Below, one piece after another: positions 8,736 to 17,717 of a stretch of DNA of 64,000 nucleotides. Source of the DNA: CAKSHP01 sp045636325 (GTDB taxonomy: Bacteria > Bacillota > Clostridia > UBA1381 > UMGS1253). The stretch covers positions 1 through 64,000 of the forward strand of contig JAZTXH010000016.1 of assembly GCA_045636325.1 (NCBI GenBank), written 5' to 3'. The notes below the pieces were generated by a model that was not told the DNA's origin, searched no databases, and saw only the letters and a program-made list of their open reading frames with translations. How positions within the stretch are numbered: position 1 is the first letter of the stretch; the number at the start of each line of letters is the position of its first letter. A program made the translations under genes and the position numbers.

Positions 8736-10289
8736 ATGAGTATACTTAATGCAAATAATATATCACATAGCTTTGGCGGCAGGCAGATTTTAGAGGATGC
8801 AAGCTTTCGTCTTCTCAAAGGTGAGCACATCGGACTTATTGGTGCAAACGGTGAAGGAAAATCAACCTTTTTAAAAATTATAACCGGCGAAATCGCTCCT
8901 GAAAGAGGAAGCGTTGAATGGTGCCGCCGCATAACATACGGATATTTAGATCAGTATTCCTCCCTTGAAAAGGGCAAAACCATAATGGATGTACTTCGTG
9001 ATGCATTTTCCCATTTAAATTACCTTGAAGCGCAAATGCTTGAAATGTATGACAAAATGGCAGATGCAACAGACGAAGAAATTCAGGAAATGATGGAAGA
9101 CGTGGGTGAAATTCAGGAAATTCTTGATTCATCCGGTTACTACACCATTGACACAAAGATTTCCGAATACGCAAACGGCCTTGGTCTTGGTGAAATCGGC
9201 CTTGATAGGGATGTGTCAGAGCTTAGCGGCGGTCAGAGAGCAAAGGTGCTTTTAGTTAAAGTGCTATTAGAAAACCCCATGATTTTAATTTTGGATGAGC
9301 CAACAAACTTTCTTGATGAAAATCACATCAACTGGCTTACGCAGTTTTTACAGAATTACGAAAACGCTTTTATTCTTGTGTCACACGATATGCCGTTTTT
9401 AACCGCAGTAACAAACGTTATATATCATCTTGAAAACACGGTACTTACTCGTTATAAAGGTTCTTATGAAGATTTCCTTAGAATGTATGATTTGCAAAAG
9501 CAGCAGGTTGAACAGGCATTTAAAAAGCAACAGAAAAAAATTGCAGACCTTGAAGAATTTGTGGCAAAAAATAAAGCAAGAGCAGCAACTGCAACCCTTG
9601 CTCGTTCGCGCCAGAAAGAGCTTGACAAAATGGAGAGAATAACCATTGCCCCTGAAAAAATAAAGCCGACGTTTTCTTTTAAATCAGACCGTGCTCCCGG
9701 TAAGTACGTTATAAGCGCAAAAGACCTTGTTATAGGCTATGATACTCCTTTAACAAAGAAGATAAGCATTAATATTGAGCGCAACAAAAAAATTGCCATA
9801 AAAGGCGTAAACGGTCTTGGCAAATCCACACTTCTTAAAACACTTTTAAAAGTAATTCCTTCCCTTGAAGGTGAAATTATTCACGACCAGTTTATAAACG
9901 TGGGATATTTTGAGCAGGAGGAAAGTGCATCAGACAAAACTGCTCTGCAGGAGTTTTGGGATTGTTTCCCTTCCTTTACAAATGCTCAAGCCCGTGCCAC
10001 TCTTGCAAAATGCGGCCTTACTACCGAGCATATAACCACGCAGATGCGTGTTTTGTCAGGCGGAGAAAACGCAAAGGTGCGCCTTTGCAAAATTATGCAA
10101 AATCCTGCTAACATTCTTGTTCTTGACGAGCCAACAAACCACTTGGACGTTATGGCAAAAGAACAGCTTGCCCGTGCAATCAAGGAATTTCGCGGCACCG
10201 TGCTTTTGGTGTGCCACGAAAGCGAATTTTATACAGGTATTGTTGACGAAGTTTGGGACGTATCTGACTGGAGCACAAAAATAGTATAA
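8736..10289 (+). CDS. ABC-F family ATPase
   Basis: 517-aa soluble protein with two ABC ATPase domains and no membrane segment, the ABC-F layout of ribosome-associated translation factors. Walker A motifs are GANGEGKST (about residue 38) and GVNGLGKST (about 350). Signatures are LSGGQRAKV and LSGGENAKV, each followed by ILDEPTN or VLDEPTNHLD. Between the domains is the charged coiled-coil linker (P-site tRNA interaction motif) around residues 245-305. No long antibiotic-resistance-type extension is obvious, so a housekeeping factor of the YbiT/YkpA type is more likely than a resistance determinant, but subfamily cannot be settled by eye. Monocistronic with its own promoter. Confidence 0.9.
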   Translation: MSILNANNISHSFGGRQILEDASFRLLKGEHIGLIGANGEGKSTFLKIITGEIAPERGSVEWCRRITYGYLDQYSSLEKGKTIMDVLRDAFSHLNYLEAQMLEMYDKMADATDEEIQEMMEDVGEIQEILDSSGYYTIDTKISEYANGLGLGEIGLDRDVSELSGGQRAKVLLVKVLLENPMILILDEPTNFLDENHINWLTQFLQNYENAFILVSHDMPFLTAVTNVIYHLENTVLTRYKGSYEDFLRMYDLQKQQVEQAFKKQQKKIADLEEFVAKNKARAATATLARSRQKELDKMERITIAPEKIKPTFSFKSDRAPGKYVISAKDLVIGYDTPLTKKISINIERNKKIAIKGVNGLGKSTLLKTLLKVIPSLEGEIIHDQFINVGYFEQEESASDKTALQEFWDCFPSFTNAQARATLAKCGLTTEHITTQMRVLSGGENAKVRLCKIMQNPANILVLDEPTNHLDVMAKEQLARAIKEFRGTVLLVCHESEFYTGIVDEVWDVSDWSTKIV

Positions 10290-10388
10290 AATTATAAAAA
10301 ATCCTTTGAAAAAGATGTGATATAATCTCCTTAGAGTATACATGTGAAATAACAAAAGATTTCAAGACTAAACTAAGGGGGTTTTTCT

Positions 10389-10548
10389 ATGGAAAGAAAA
10401 CCTATGAATAAAGTGAGAAAAACAACATTTGAGCAGAGAATTCAAAAAGTTTAACAATTATGAAGAATTAAAAGTAGTAATAGAAAAATATATCTATTAC
10501 TACAACAATAATTGCTATAAGGAAAGCCAGGTTGTTTATAAAATATAA
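10389..10548 (+). pseudogene. IS3-family element remnant (start of OrfA fused to end of OrfB)
   Basis: The first 21 codons from the ATG at 10389 (MERKPMNKVRKTTFEQRI...) resemble the start of IS3-family OrfA (the helix-turn-helix protein). After a frame change the reading frame 10447-10548 gives FNNYEELKVVIEKYIYYYNN, the typical tail of the IS3 OrfB integrase. About 1 kb between them is gone. This is a non-autonomous internal-deletion derivative or relic. Clear terminal inverted repeats were not identified. Confidence 0.6.
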
Positions 10549-10561
10549 GTGAGCACTAAAG

Positions 10562-11755
10562 TTATTTAATTTTGTCTGCCTCAGCCAACATGTTTTCTAT
10601 AAAAATTCCATAACCTCTTGTCGGGTCATTTACAAAAACATGCGTAACGGCTCCTACCAGCTTCCCATTCTGAATCACTGGAGACCCTGACATACCCTGA
10701 ACAATTCCACCGGTTTTTCTTATTAAATTTTCATCGGTTACTTTTATTACCATAGAGTTTTCGCCGTCACTTGCGGTATTTATTTCTTCAATTAAAACAG
10801 AATATTCCTTAACACCGCTGTGGTCAATGGTAGAAAGTATACTGGCTTTTCCCTTTTGCACTTCGAAACGGGTTGCAATTGGAATTGGCTCTTTTAAGCT
10901 TACTGCGTTTTTATCTATTTGACCGAATATCCCGGTATAGCTGTTATTGCTTAAAATTCCTAATTCATTTGGTTTTAAAATTCCGCAAAGTCTGCCGGGA
11001 TTGCCTTTTTCTCCTTTTTCGCAGTCTACTATTTCACATTCTGATACGTTTGCATGCATAATGGTGAGGAGGTCTGAAGTATCCTGGTCACATATACCAT
11101 GGCCCAGCGCACCGAAGCTCCCGTCAGGGCTTACATAGGTAAGCGTGCCTATTCCAGCACTGCTGTCACGAACCCATGCACCTATTTTGTATTCATTTTG
11201 TGAATAGCTTGGTATTAGTTCTACCGTATAGGAGGCTGAATTTCTTGTATAAGAAATTATTGCCGTATTTTGTTTGTTTTCGTTTAAAAGCGAGGAAAAG
11301 TGTGATGCATTTACCACCTTTGTTCCGTTGATATGAGTTATAATGTCGCCGACTTTTATTCCTGCTATGTCTGCAGGAAGGTTTTCGTTTATTTTTATAA
11401 CTAAAACCCCGTCGGTATAAAGCTTTATGCCTATTGCCTGACCGGAGGGCATAAAACGCTCGTTTTCAGAGGAGGATACCGTAAGTTTTTTTACGGGTAA
11501 AATTCCGAAAAGTTTTAAATTAACGCTATAACTTGCTTTGTCAGGGCAGGAAAGCACAACTTTGCCTGAATCATAAAGACAGTTCGTCTCGCTTGAGGCA
11601 TAAACAAATCCACTTAAATCAATAACCGCGTTTTTGTCTTTTGTTAAATAAATGTCCGATGGAATTGTACGGTTTAATTTATAAACGCTCAGGGCGGGAA
11701 ATGCAAGCAAAAAAAGTAATATTAAAATAGTAAACAGTGTAAGCTTCTTTTTCAT
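10562..11755 (-). CDS. spoIVB: SpoIVB peptidase (stage IV sporulation serine protease)
   Basis: 398-aa family S55 protease, secreted from the forespore in B. subtilis to trigger pro-sigma-K processing. N-terminal membrane anchor (residues about 4-22), a PDZ domain (about 115-200: IKINENLPADIAGIKVGDII), then the S55 catalytic domain with the likely catalytic His219 in GALGHG and the nucleophile Ser in GMSGSP (about 354-359). The frame extends 30 codons upstream, but the ATG at 11755 has a good SD (AAAGGAAG) and begins the signal anchor, so it is chosen. SpoIIM or Spo0A, often nearby, are not adjacent here. The gene indicates a spore-former. Confidence 0.93.
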   Translation of the reverse strand: MKKKLTLFTILILLFLLAFPALSVYKLNRTIPSDIYLTKDKNAVIDLSGFVYASSETNCLYDSGKVVLSCPDKASYSVNLKLFGILPVKKLTVSSSENERFMPSGQAIGIKLYTDGVLVIKINENLPADIAGIKVGDIITHINGTKVVNASHFSSLLNENKQNTAIISYTRNSASYTVELIPSYSQNEYKIGAWVRDSSAGIGTLTYVSPDGSFGALGHGICDQDTSDLLTIMHANVSECEIVDCEKGEKGNPGRLCGILKPNELGILSNNSYTGIFGQIDKNAVSLKEPIPIATRFEVQKGKASILSTIDHSGVKEYSVLIEEINTASDGENSMVIKVTDENLIRKTGGIVQGMSGSPVIQNGKLVGAVTHVFVNDPTRGYGIFIENMLAEADKIK

Positions 11756-11883
11756 TTGCCGCACTTCCTTTTTTATTTTAAAGCCTGCAGACTTCACTGT
11801 TATCATATGCGCCAATGCAAAAAATATAGCTGTTAAATTTTTCAATTTTGAAATGTAAATTTAAAAATATAAAGTCAAATGTG

Positions 11884-11912
11884 TTGACAATATAAATAGG
11901 CTGTGCTATACT
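11884..11912 (+). promoter_or_regulatory. promoter of the MarR gene
   Basis: TTGACA (11884-11889), 17-nt spacer, TATACT (11907-11912), about 50 nt before the TTG start. Confidence 0.8.
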
Positions 11913-11964
11913 TTTACTTAGTTGGATAAGAAATATTTGGCGGTTGGTGAAAGGGGTGTAGCGA

Positions 11965-12420
11965 TTGACTGACGGGCAGAGATATGAATTAAATGAATTT
12001 TTTGTTCATGTGTTTAACCAGATACTTGCATGGGAAGGGCAAACTTTTAAAAAAGCAAAAGTAACCGATTTGTCAGTCAGAGAGCTTCATATTATAGATG
12101 CAATTGACAATTTAACGCAAAGCGGAAAAAACACAATGGCAAATGTGGCAAAGTTTTTGTCTGTAACGCCAGGTGCGTTTACGACTGCGGTAAACACTCT
12201 AGTTAAAAAAGGGTATGTTGAAAGAAAATACACCAATGAAGACCGCCGTATAATTTTTGTAACAATCACAGAGAAAGGTGAGGAGGTAAATAAAATACAC
12301 GGTGAGTATCATAAGCAGATGGTTGAGTCGTTAGACGAAGTGCTTGATGAAGAAAAGCTTGCGATTTTGTTAGAGTCTCTTAATAAACTTGGTGAATTTT
12401 TTAAAGAAAAGGCAGAATGA
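11965..12420 (+). CDS. MarR-family transcriptional regulator
   Basis: 151-aa winged-helix regulator. The start is TTG at 11965, with AAAGGGG about 9 nt upstream. The DNA-binding core spans roughly residues 38-105: LSVRELHIIDAI, the recognition helix region VTPGAFTTAVNTLVKKGYV, and the wing DRRIIFVTITEKG. It resembles FabT-type regulators of fatty-acid genes, and the next gene encodes a DegV fatty-acid-binding protein, which supports a lipid link by context only. A weak hairpin follows the gene, so the two may be partly separated. Confidence 0.85.
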   Translation: MTDGQRYELNEFFVHVFNQILAWEGQTFKKAKVTDLSVRELHIIDAIDNLTQSGKNTMANVAKFLSVTPGAFTTAVNTLVKKGYVERKYTNEDRRIIFVTITEKGEEVNKIHGEYHKQMVESLDEVLDEEKLAILLESLNKLGEFFKEKAE

Positions 12421-12424
12421 AACA

Positions 12425-12452
12425 AAAGGGGAGATTAAAAATCTTCCCTTTA
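12425..12452 (+). terminator. possible weak terminator
   Basis: Hairpin AAAGGGGAGATT / AATCTTCCCTTT with only a short T run after it. It may attenuate rather than stop transcription into the DegV gene. Confidence 0.4.
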
Positions 12453-12526
12453 ACAGTATATAAAGTAAATATAAAATATTATTTTGGGTATAAATAATTT
12501 TAATTAACATACCTTGGAGGGATTAG

Positions 12527-13381
12527 ATGAGTTTTGAAATTTTTACAGACACATCCTGTTCACTGGATTTAGACACATTAAATAAATATAATATTAAAGT
12601 TGTTGTTTCACCTATATTTATAAACGGGGAAGAATTTGTTATAAAAGATATAAATAAAGATATGCCTTATTTATATGAACAAATGAGAAATAAGGTAGAC
12701 GTTAAAACTTCGCTTATAAATACAGATAAATTTATCGAGGCATTCGAGCCATTTTTAAAAGAGGGTAAAGATATTTTTTATACAGGTCTTTCGGGTGGCC
12801 TCAGCGGCACGTATTCTTGCGCTGTTACTGCGGCGGAGCTTCTTAAAGAAGATTATCCTGAAAGAAAAATTATGGTAGCAGATTCAAAAAGTGTATCGTG
12901 GGGAATAGGACTCATTGTTATAAAAGCCGCTCAGATGAGGCAGGAAAATAAGAGCATAGAAGAAATAAACGATTATGTTAATTTTGCTGCAGCAAGGATG
13001 AATCATATTATTATGATAGACGATTTGTATTACTTAAAGCGTGGTGGCAGAATTTCCTCTGCGGAGGCATTTTTCGGAGAGCTTGCGAAAATCAAACCCC
13101 TTTGCGTTATTAACGGCGAGGGAAAAGTTGAAATTACGGGAAAGGTATCCGGTAAAAAGCGTGCGCTTTCCAAAATTGTTGAGGATTCGCAAGGTCTTAT
13201 TGAAACAGACGGCTTGATTGCCGTTGCTCACTGTGGATGCGATTACGATGCTTTAAGCCTAAAAGAAAAGGCGCAAAAAGTACTTTCAAACGAGATTATT
13301 ATAGGTTATGTTGACCCGGTTATTTCAAGCCATGCAGGCCCTGATGCGTTAGCTCTTATATTCATCGGAAAAGAAAAATAA
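12527..13381 (+). CDS. DegV family (fatty-acid-binding) protein
   Basis: 284-aa DegV-fold protein. Members bind fatty acids and many are FakB subunits presenting exogenous fatty acids to the kinase FakA. Family marks are IFTDTSCSLD at the start, SPIFINGEEF, the GLSGGLSGTYSCA loop around residues 88-100 (ligand carboxylate binding), DSKSVSWGIG, and the LYYLKRGGRIS segment near residue 165. SD GGAGGG precedes the ATG. No fakA is in the window. Pairing with a MarR regulator suggests lipid-responsive expression. Confidence 0.9.
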   Translation: MSFEIFTDTSCSLDLDTLNKYNIKVVVSPIFINGEEFVIKDINKDMPYLYEQMRNKVDVKTSLINTDKFIEAFEPFLKEGKDIFYTGLSGGLSGTYSCAVTAAELLKEDYPERKIMVADSKSVSWGIGLIVIKAAQMRQENKSIEEINDYVNFAAARMNHIIMIDDLYYLKRGGRISSAEAFFGELAKIKPLCVINGEGKVEITGKVSGKKRALSKIVEDSQGLIETDGLIAVAHCGCDYDALSLKEKAQKVLSNEIIIGYVDPVISSHAGPDALALIFIGKEK

Positions 13382-13479
13382 AAAGGAAATCTATAAAAAT
13401 TCACAGACCATTAGATGGCTGTAGTATAATATGTAAAGCATTTGAATAAAAGCTCAAGTGCCTTAAATTGATTTTTTTG

Positions 13480-13508
13480 TTGCAAAAGGAAAAAACTTAT
13501 GGTAATAT
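13480..13508 (+). promoter_or_regulatory. glnA promoter
   Basis: TTGCAA (13480-13485), 17-nt spacer, TAATAT (13503-13508). SD AAGGAGAGG precedes the ATG. Confidence 0.55.
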
Positions 13509-13565
13509 ATATTTAAGTATTTAAGCTACGAAAAATTGATTTAATATTATAAGGAGAGGTGCTTT

Positions 13566-14990
13566 ATGAAAAAAACAGTACAGGATATTCTTAATATTAT
13601 TAAAGAAAATGATATTAAGATGGTAGATTTTAAAATGGTTGACATTAACGGTCAGTATCGCCATGTTACCATTCCTGCCGGCAACTTTTCTGAAAAGACA
13701 ATGAAAAACGGTATAGGGTTTGATGCTTCAAACTATGGATATGCAGTGGTAGAAAAGAGTGATATGGTATTTATTCCTGACCCTGACACTGCGGTTATTG
13801 ACCCCTTCTGTCAGATTCCTACACTGTCTATGACAGGTAATGCAATGATTATTGATAATCCGGATAACAGGCCTTTAAACCAGTATCCGAGAAATATTGT
13901 GCATGCGGCCCAACAGTATATGAAGGATTTGGGAATAGCAGATGAAATGCGTATTTTGCCCGAGTTTGAGTTTTATCTCTTTGACCAGGTAGGATGGGAG
14001 GTTAGCCCCAATTCTATAGGAATGACGCTTGATGCTTGTCAGGCACACTGGAACAGCGCTGTTGAAGGAAGCGGCACAGTTGTTTCAAAGCAGAAAAACT
14101 ATCATGTTGCAAAGCCTTTTGACGTATCATATGAGGCAAGAAGCGAAATGTGTATGTTAATTGAAGAAGCAGGAATCAAGCTTAATTATCACCATCCTGA
14201 GGTTGGTGCGGCAGGTCAGTTTGAAATTGAGCCTGAGCTTGGAGAAATGACAAAAATGGCTGATGCCACAATGATTATAAAGTATATAATCCATAATGTT
14301 GCTAAGAAATACGGCATGTCTGCAACCTTTATGCCAAAGCCTGTTATGGGTGAGGCGGGTAATGGTATGCATGTTCATATGCTTTTGTTTAAAGATGGGA
14401 AACCCGTATTCTCAGATGATAACGGATATTCAAACTTAAGCCGTGAGGCGCATTATTTTATGGGTGGTCTTTTAAAGCATATTGCGTCTCTTTGTGCTAT
14501 CACAAATCCAAGCACCAACTCATTTAAAAGACTTGTTCCCGGATTTGAAGCACCCGTTACTGTTGGTTATGCAACATCCAATAGAAGTGCGGTTATCAGA
14601 ATTCCTGCTTATGCAAAATCACCTGAATTAAGACGTTTTGAATTAAGAAATCCAGATGCAACATGTAATCCGTATTTCTGTTATGCAGCAATTCTTATGG
14701 CAGGTCTTGATGGTATTAAAAATAAGATTGATCCTCACGAAAACGGATGGGGACCTTACGATATGAATCTGTTCCATTTAAGTGACGAAGAAAAGTCAAA
14801 ATTAAAGCATCTTCCCGCATCGCTGGATGCAGCCCTTGACGCACTTGAAAAGGATAATGATTATTTAACAGCAGGCGGAGTATTCCCCAAAGAACTTATT
14901 GATAACTTTATCAAAACAAAAAGAGAAGAATGCCGTAAGATGTCTCAGATTCCTCATCCTGCAGAATTTGAAAAATACTATAATTTATAA
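13566..14990 (+). CDS. glnA: glutamine synthetase, type I
   Basis: 474-aa GS making glutamine from glutamate, ammonia and ATP. Beta-grasp N-terminal domain (residues about 15-100), then the catalytic domain with PEFEFYLFD (metal-binding Glu), the ATP region around NGMHVHMLLF, NPSTNSFKRLVPGFEAP, and RRFELRNPDATCNPY. The length and C-terminal architecture match the longer GSI-beta type. In E. coli GSI-beta the adenylylated Tyr lies in NLYDL; here the aligned motif is NLFHL with Phe at residue 403, so control by adenylylation looks impossible. Strong terminator after the gene; no glnR, amtB or glnK next to it. Confidence 0.95.
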   Translation: MKKTVQDILNIIKENDIKMVDFKMVDINGQYRHVTIPAGNFSEKTMKNGIGFDASNYGYAVVEKSDMVFIPDPDTAVIDPFCQIPTLSMTGNAMIIDNPDNRPLNQYPRNIVHAAQQYMKDLGIADEMRILPEFEFYLFDQVGWEVSPNSIGMTLDACQAHWNSAVEGSGTVVSKQKNYHVAKPFDVSYEARSEMCMLIEEAGIKLNYHHPEVGAAGQFEIEPELGEMTKMADATMIIKYIIHNVAKKYGMSATFMPKPVMGEAGNGMHVHMLLFKDGKPVFSDDNGYSNLSREAHYFMGGLLKHIASLCAITNPSTNSFKRLVPGFEAPVTVGYATSNRSAVIRIPAYAKSPELRRFELRNPDATCNPYFCYAAILMAGLDGIKNKIDPHENGWGPYDMNLFHLSDEEKSKLKHLPASLDAALDALEKDNDYLTAGGVFPKELIDNFIKTKREECRKMSQIPHPAEFEKYYNL

Positions 14991-14995
14991 TAAAT

Positions 14996-15038
14996 AAAGA
15001 AGCAAAGCATCCGAATTTTTTGGATGCTTTGCTTCTTT
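14996..15038 (+). terminator. glnA terminator
   Basis: Long near-perfect hairpin, AAGCAAAGCATCC paired with GGATGCTTTGCTT, flanked by AAAG and CTTT runs. Confidence 0.9.
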
Positions 15039-15423
15039 GACTGATGAACGGCACGACGAGCATTTATGGTTTTTATTTTCCTTAATTTAAATTAATTCAT
15101 AAAATTTCAGGATACTGGCAATGAAACGGGAATTTAAGAATATGTTCGTCGTATGCGTATAAAATTAGGGTTTGAAAGTAATATTTATTCGTTTCTTGAG
15201 GTGCAGACTTGAAAAATCATCCCGATTATAAAGAGGGATGAAATCTTGAGACTATAGGAATTATAAGTGACGGACTTTAAAAAAGCAAGGTTTTTCCATT
15301 ATGCGTATGGCGTGTCTGATGGTAGTGATATTTTAAAAAACTTTGGCAACAAGTTTTTGCGTTTGAACCGTTCTCACAATTGTTAGATTCTTCGTATAAA
15401 AAAATTTTTTAGGGGGGGCAAGT
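15039..15423. other. gene-free spacer between convergent genes
   Basis: No gene recognised. A small hairpin (catccc/gggatg, about 15200-15222) is visible. One plus-strand frame near 15290-15375 is open for about 30 codons without a start or known motif and may be decayed coding DNA. A run of seven G follows at 15412-15418. Nothing here could be assigned. Confidence 0.35.
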
Positions 15424-15960
15424 TCATCTTCCCATGTAACTTTTTGGGTTATTTATTTTATTTACCGCTGCCATAACAGAAGGAACTAAAATAAGCTGAA
15501 TTATAATTCCGGGAATAGCATGTATAAATGCATTTGTTAAAAATGCAGAAAGAATAAAAATTCCTTTTAAACTAAGCAAAATAAATTGTGTAACTCCCGA
15601 TACGATCCTACCCGCAAGCATTGCAGGAATCAGTGACATGTAAACCCCGATAGTGTTTTTCCTTTTAAGGCTTTTATATATAATGCCAATCACAAACCCG
15701 TATGTAGCAAGCTCAAATGCCATTGAAATTGCCTGAGGATACATGACAGGCATTGAAAAAAGTGACGAGCGCAAAAGCGGAGTAATAAAACCAACTGTAA
15801 TGCCGTATTGCCAGCCGCAAATAAGGCCGCAGAACAAAATTGGAAGATGCATTGGCAAGAACATACTGCCAAGCTGACTAAGTTGGCCCGTTAAAAACGG
15901 AAGCACAAGTCCGATTGCAATAAACATTGCAGAAAGAACCAGTTTTTTTGTTTTGCTCAT
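15424..15960 (-). CDS. ECF transporter S component
   Basis: 178-aa integral membrane protein with about five or six hydrophobic segments. S components bind a vitamin or metal precursor and dock on a shared EcfA-EcfA'-EcfT module, none of which is in the window. The pattern of a Lys-rich N-terminus, a first helix (LSAMFIAIGLVLPF), then FLPMHLPILFCGLICGWQYG is typical of the family. The ATG at 15960 with SD GAGGTGAG is preferred over one 12 codons upstream. No riboswitch was recognised upstream, so the substrate stays unknown. It lies about 85 nt downstream of the LRR gene on the same strand and may be cotranscribed. Confidence 0.8.
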   Translation of the reverse strand: MSKTKKLVLSAMFIAIGLVLPFLTGQLSQLGSMFLPMHLPILFCGLICGWQYGITVGFITPLLRSSLFSMPVMYPQAISMAFELATYGFVIGIIYKSLKRKNTIGVYMSLIPAMLAGRIVSGVTQFILLSLKGIFILSAFLTNAFIHAIPGIIIQLILVPSVMAAVNKINNPKSYMGR

Positions 15961-16046
15961 TTCACTCACCTCATTTTCTAAAAAGACTATTTTCAAGCGA
16001 ATATAAACTAAAATATGGCTAAAATGTATTATTTATCGTTATTTTC

Positions 16047-17333
16047 TTATGGTTCCTCGGCTTCTTGGGTATCAGGATTGTTTTTTGCGGTTTCGCTGTC
16101 ATAAAGGCGAATCATTTGGTCGATATTCCAGGGCATACGCATAAAATATTCTTTGCCCGCCTCTTTTGTGCCGAGCTCACTGTAGCAGTAAACAATTACA
16201 TCTGTTACACCTTCGTTTTTAGCTTTGTTTAAATATTTTGAAATTTCAGCAGTATCATCAAAGGCAAGAAGTGCGTGATTTTCAGCAAGAGCCTTTTCGT
16301 ATTTATCTGAATCTGCCATAAACATAATTCCGTCTTTTTGCATAATCCGGTCTTTTCCAAGCTCTTTATCATAAATCATATATATTTTATCAATGGTTTT
16401 TGAGGTAATCTCTTTTGAAATTGCATCTAAAGATGCATCTGCAATTTCTTTTACTTTTATATCCGTTTTTCTGCCGAAAGATTTTTTATGCGTGTCTATT
16501 TCTTTCGGAAGTTCAATTGACTTTAATGCCTTACAGTTTTTAAATGCGTTTTTTTCAATTTTTTTAACCGAATCCGGAACAAATACAGAATAAAGTTGGT
16601 CACAGCCGTAAAATGCACGTGTGCATATTTTTGTTACGGCATTTGGGATATTAAGTGTCTGCACGCCATCACATTCTTCAAATGCACCCTCTGAAATTTC
16701 CTTTATACCTGCCGGAAGTGTCAGAGTTTCTATAGCGCGGCAGTTTTTAAATGCATAGTCTTTAATTGATGTGATATTATCGTGAAGAAGTATATTTTTT
16801 AATGATTCACAGTTTTCAAATGTAGAATATGAAATTTCATTTACCCTTGTGGGTATTGAAATATTATCAAGCTTTTTACAGTCAGCAAAACATCTTGCGC
16901 CTATTTTGTCTGTATTGGGGCTAAAGATTATCTCTTCAAGGGATACACAGCCCTTAAATGCATTGTCGGGAAGATATGTAACCGATTCTGGAATTAAAAT
17001 GTTTTTTATTGACTTGCATTTTTCAAATGCGCTTATCCCAATTTTTTTAATAGATGCAGGAATAATAACTTCCTCTGCTGTTGTGCATTTGTAAAATGCT
17101 TTTTCGCCAATGGCAACAACCGGTTTTCCATCATAGGTTTCAGGTATGGTTATAGTGTTATTTACGTCAAAAAGTGCGTGATTGTATGATACAACTCTGT
17201 AACCCCCTTCATAAGGCTCATACTTAAAGCTGGATTTTCCGGGGATTATAAACAGTGCAATCACAATGGCTATTATAATAATTACTAAAGGCATCAAACT
17301 TCTTTTCTTTTTTGCTTGTTTTCTTTCTGACAT
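16047..17333 (-). CDS. membrane-anchored BspA-like leucine-rich-repeat protein
   Basis: 428 aa. A basic N-terminus and one hydrophobic segment (residues about 13-30) anchor the protein, with the rest predicted outside. Residues about 58-285 form roughly nine or ten BspA/TpLRR-type repeats of about 23 residues with the pattern I-P-x-S-V-x-x-I-x-x-x-A-F-x-x-C. The last 130 residues are a separate alpha/beta region of unknown function (KNEGVTDVIVYCYSELG near residues 365-381). Such repeats usually mediate protein binding at the cell surface. The partner is unknown. Confidence 0.85.
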   Translation of the reverse strand: MSERKQAKKKRSLMPLVIIIIAIVIALFIIPGKSSFKYEPYEGGYRVVSYNHALFDVNNTITIPETYDGKPVVAIGEKAFYKCTTAEEVIIPASIKKIGISAFEKCKSIKNILIPESVTYLPDNAFKGCVSLEEIIFSPNTDKIGARCFADCKKLDNISIPTRVNEISYSTFENCESLKNILLHDNITSIKDYAFKNCRAIETLTLPAGIKEISEGAFEECDGVQTLNIPNAVTKICTRAFYGCDQLYSVFVPDSVKKIEKNAFKNCKALKSIELPKEIDTHKKSFGRKTDIKVKEIADASLDAISKEITSKTIDKIYMIYDKELGKDRIMQKDGIMFMADSDKYEKALAENHALLAFDDTAEISKYLNKAKNEGVTDVIVYCYSELGTKEAGKEYFMRMPWNIDQMIRLYDSETAKNNPDTQEAEEP

Positions 17334-17505
17334 AATATATCCTCCGACTAAACATATTTTTTGTTATTATATAGCAATTTTTAAAAAATGTCAATAGCGG
17401 CCTTAGTGTGCCTTTGAGTATATATGCGTAAAGATAAAATCAATTTTACTTATAGATAAAAATGTGATAAAAATAGATTTGAATAAAAAAGGGGGGGTAT
17501 AAAAA

Positions 17506-17684
17506 ATGAAGGCGCATAAAATTGCGGTAATCGGCGGCGATGATATCGGCGCGAAGCTATTGATGAGTGGGCTAAGGTTTTAAAAGAGGTTGCGGCTCTT
17601 TACAGAAGCTTTGATTTTAAATTTGCTTATTTCCTGCGGGGATGCGAGTATTACAAAAAATATCCAAGGCAAGTAAAAATATAG
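17506..17684 (+). pseudogene. N-terminal fragment of an isopropylmalate/tartrate dehydrogenase-like gene, frameshifted
   Basis: From ATG 17506 (preceded by a GGGGGGG SD) the frame reads MKAHKIAVIGGDDIG, matching the GDGIG nucleotide-binding start of the isocitrate/isopropylmalate/tartrate dehydrogenase family. About one codon later the frame shifts, and the neighbouring frame continues EAIDEWAKVLKEVA followed by FRGCEYY-like sequence (LRGCEYYKKY), as in tartrate dehydrogenases. The homology then stops, about 60 codons into a protein that is normally about 350 aa, and runs into the spoVG terminator. A dead remnant. Confidence 0.65.
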
Positions 17685-17717
17685 AGGGAGAGAATAAAAA
17701 TTCTCTCCCTCTATATT
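17677..17717. terminator. spoVG terminator, symmetrical
   Basis: Perfect inverted repeat TATAGAGGGAGAGAA / TTCTCTCCCTCTATA with A and T tails on either side, so it can act in both directions. It directly follows the spoVG stop codon on the minus strand. Confidence 0.85.

Noticed and set aside
8736..10289. Antibiotic-resistance ABC-F protein
   Set aside because: No resistance-type linker extension or mobile context; a housekeeping ABC-F is more likely.
15039..15423. Possible gene remnant downstream of glnA
   Set aside because: One open stretch of about 30 codons without start, SD or recognised motif; not enough to call.
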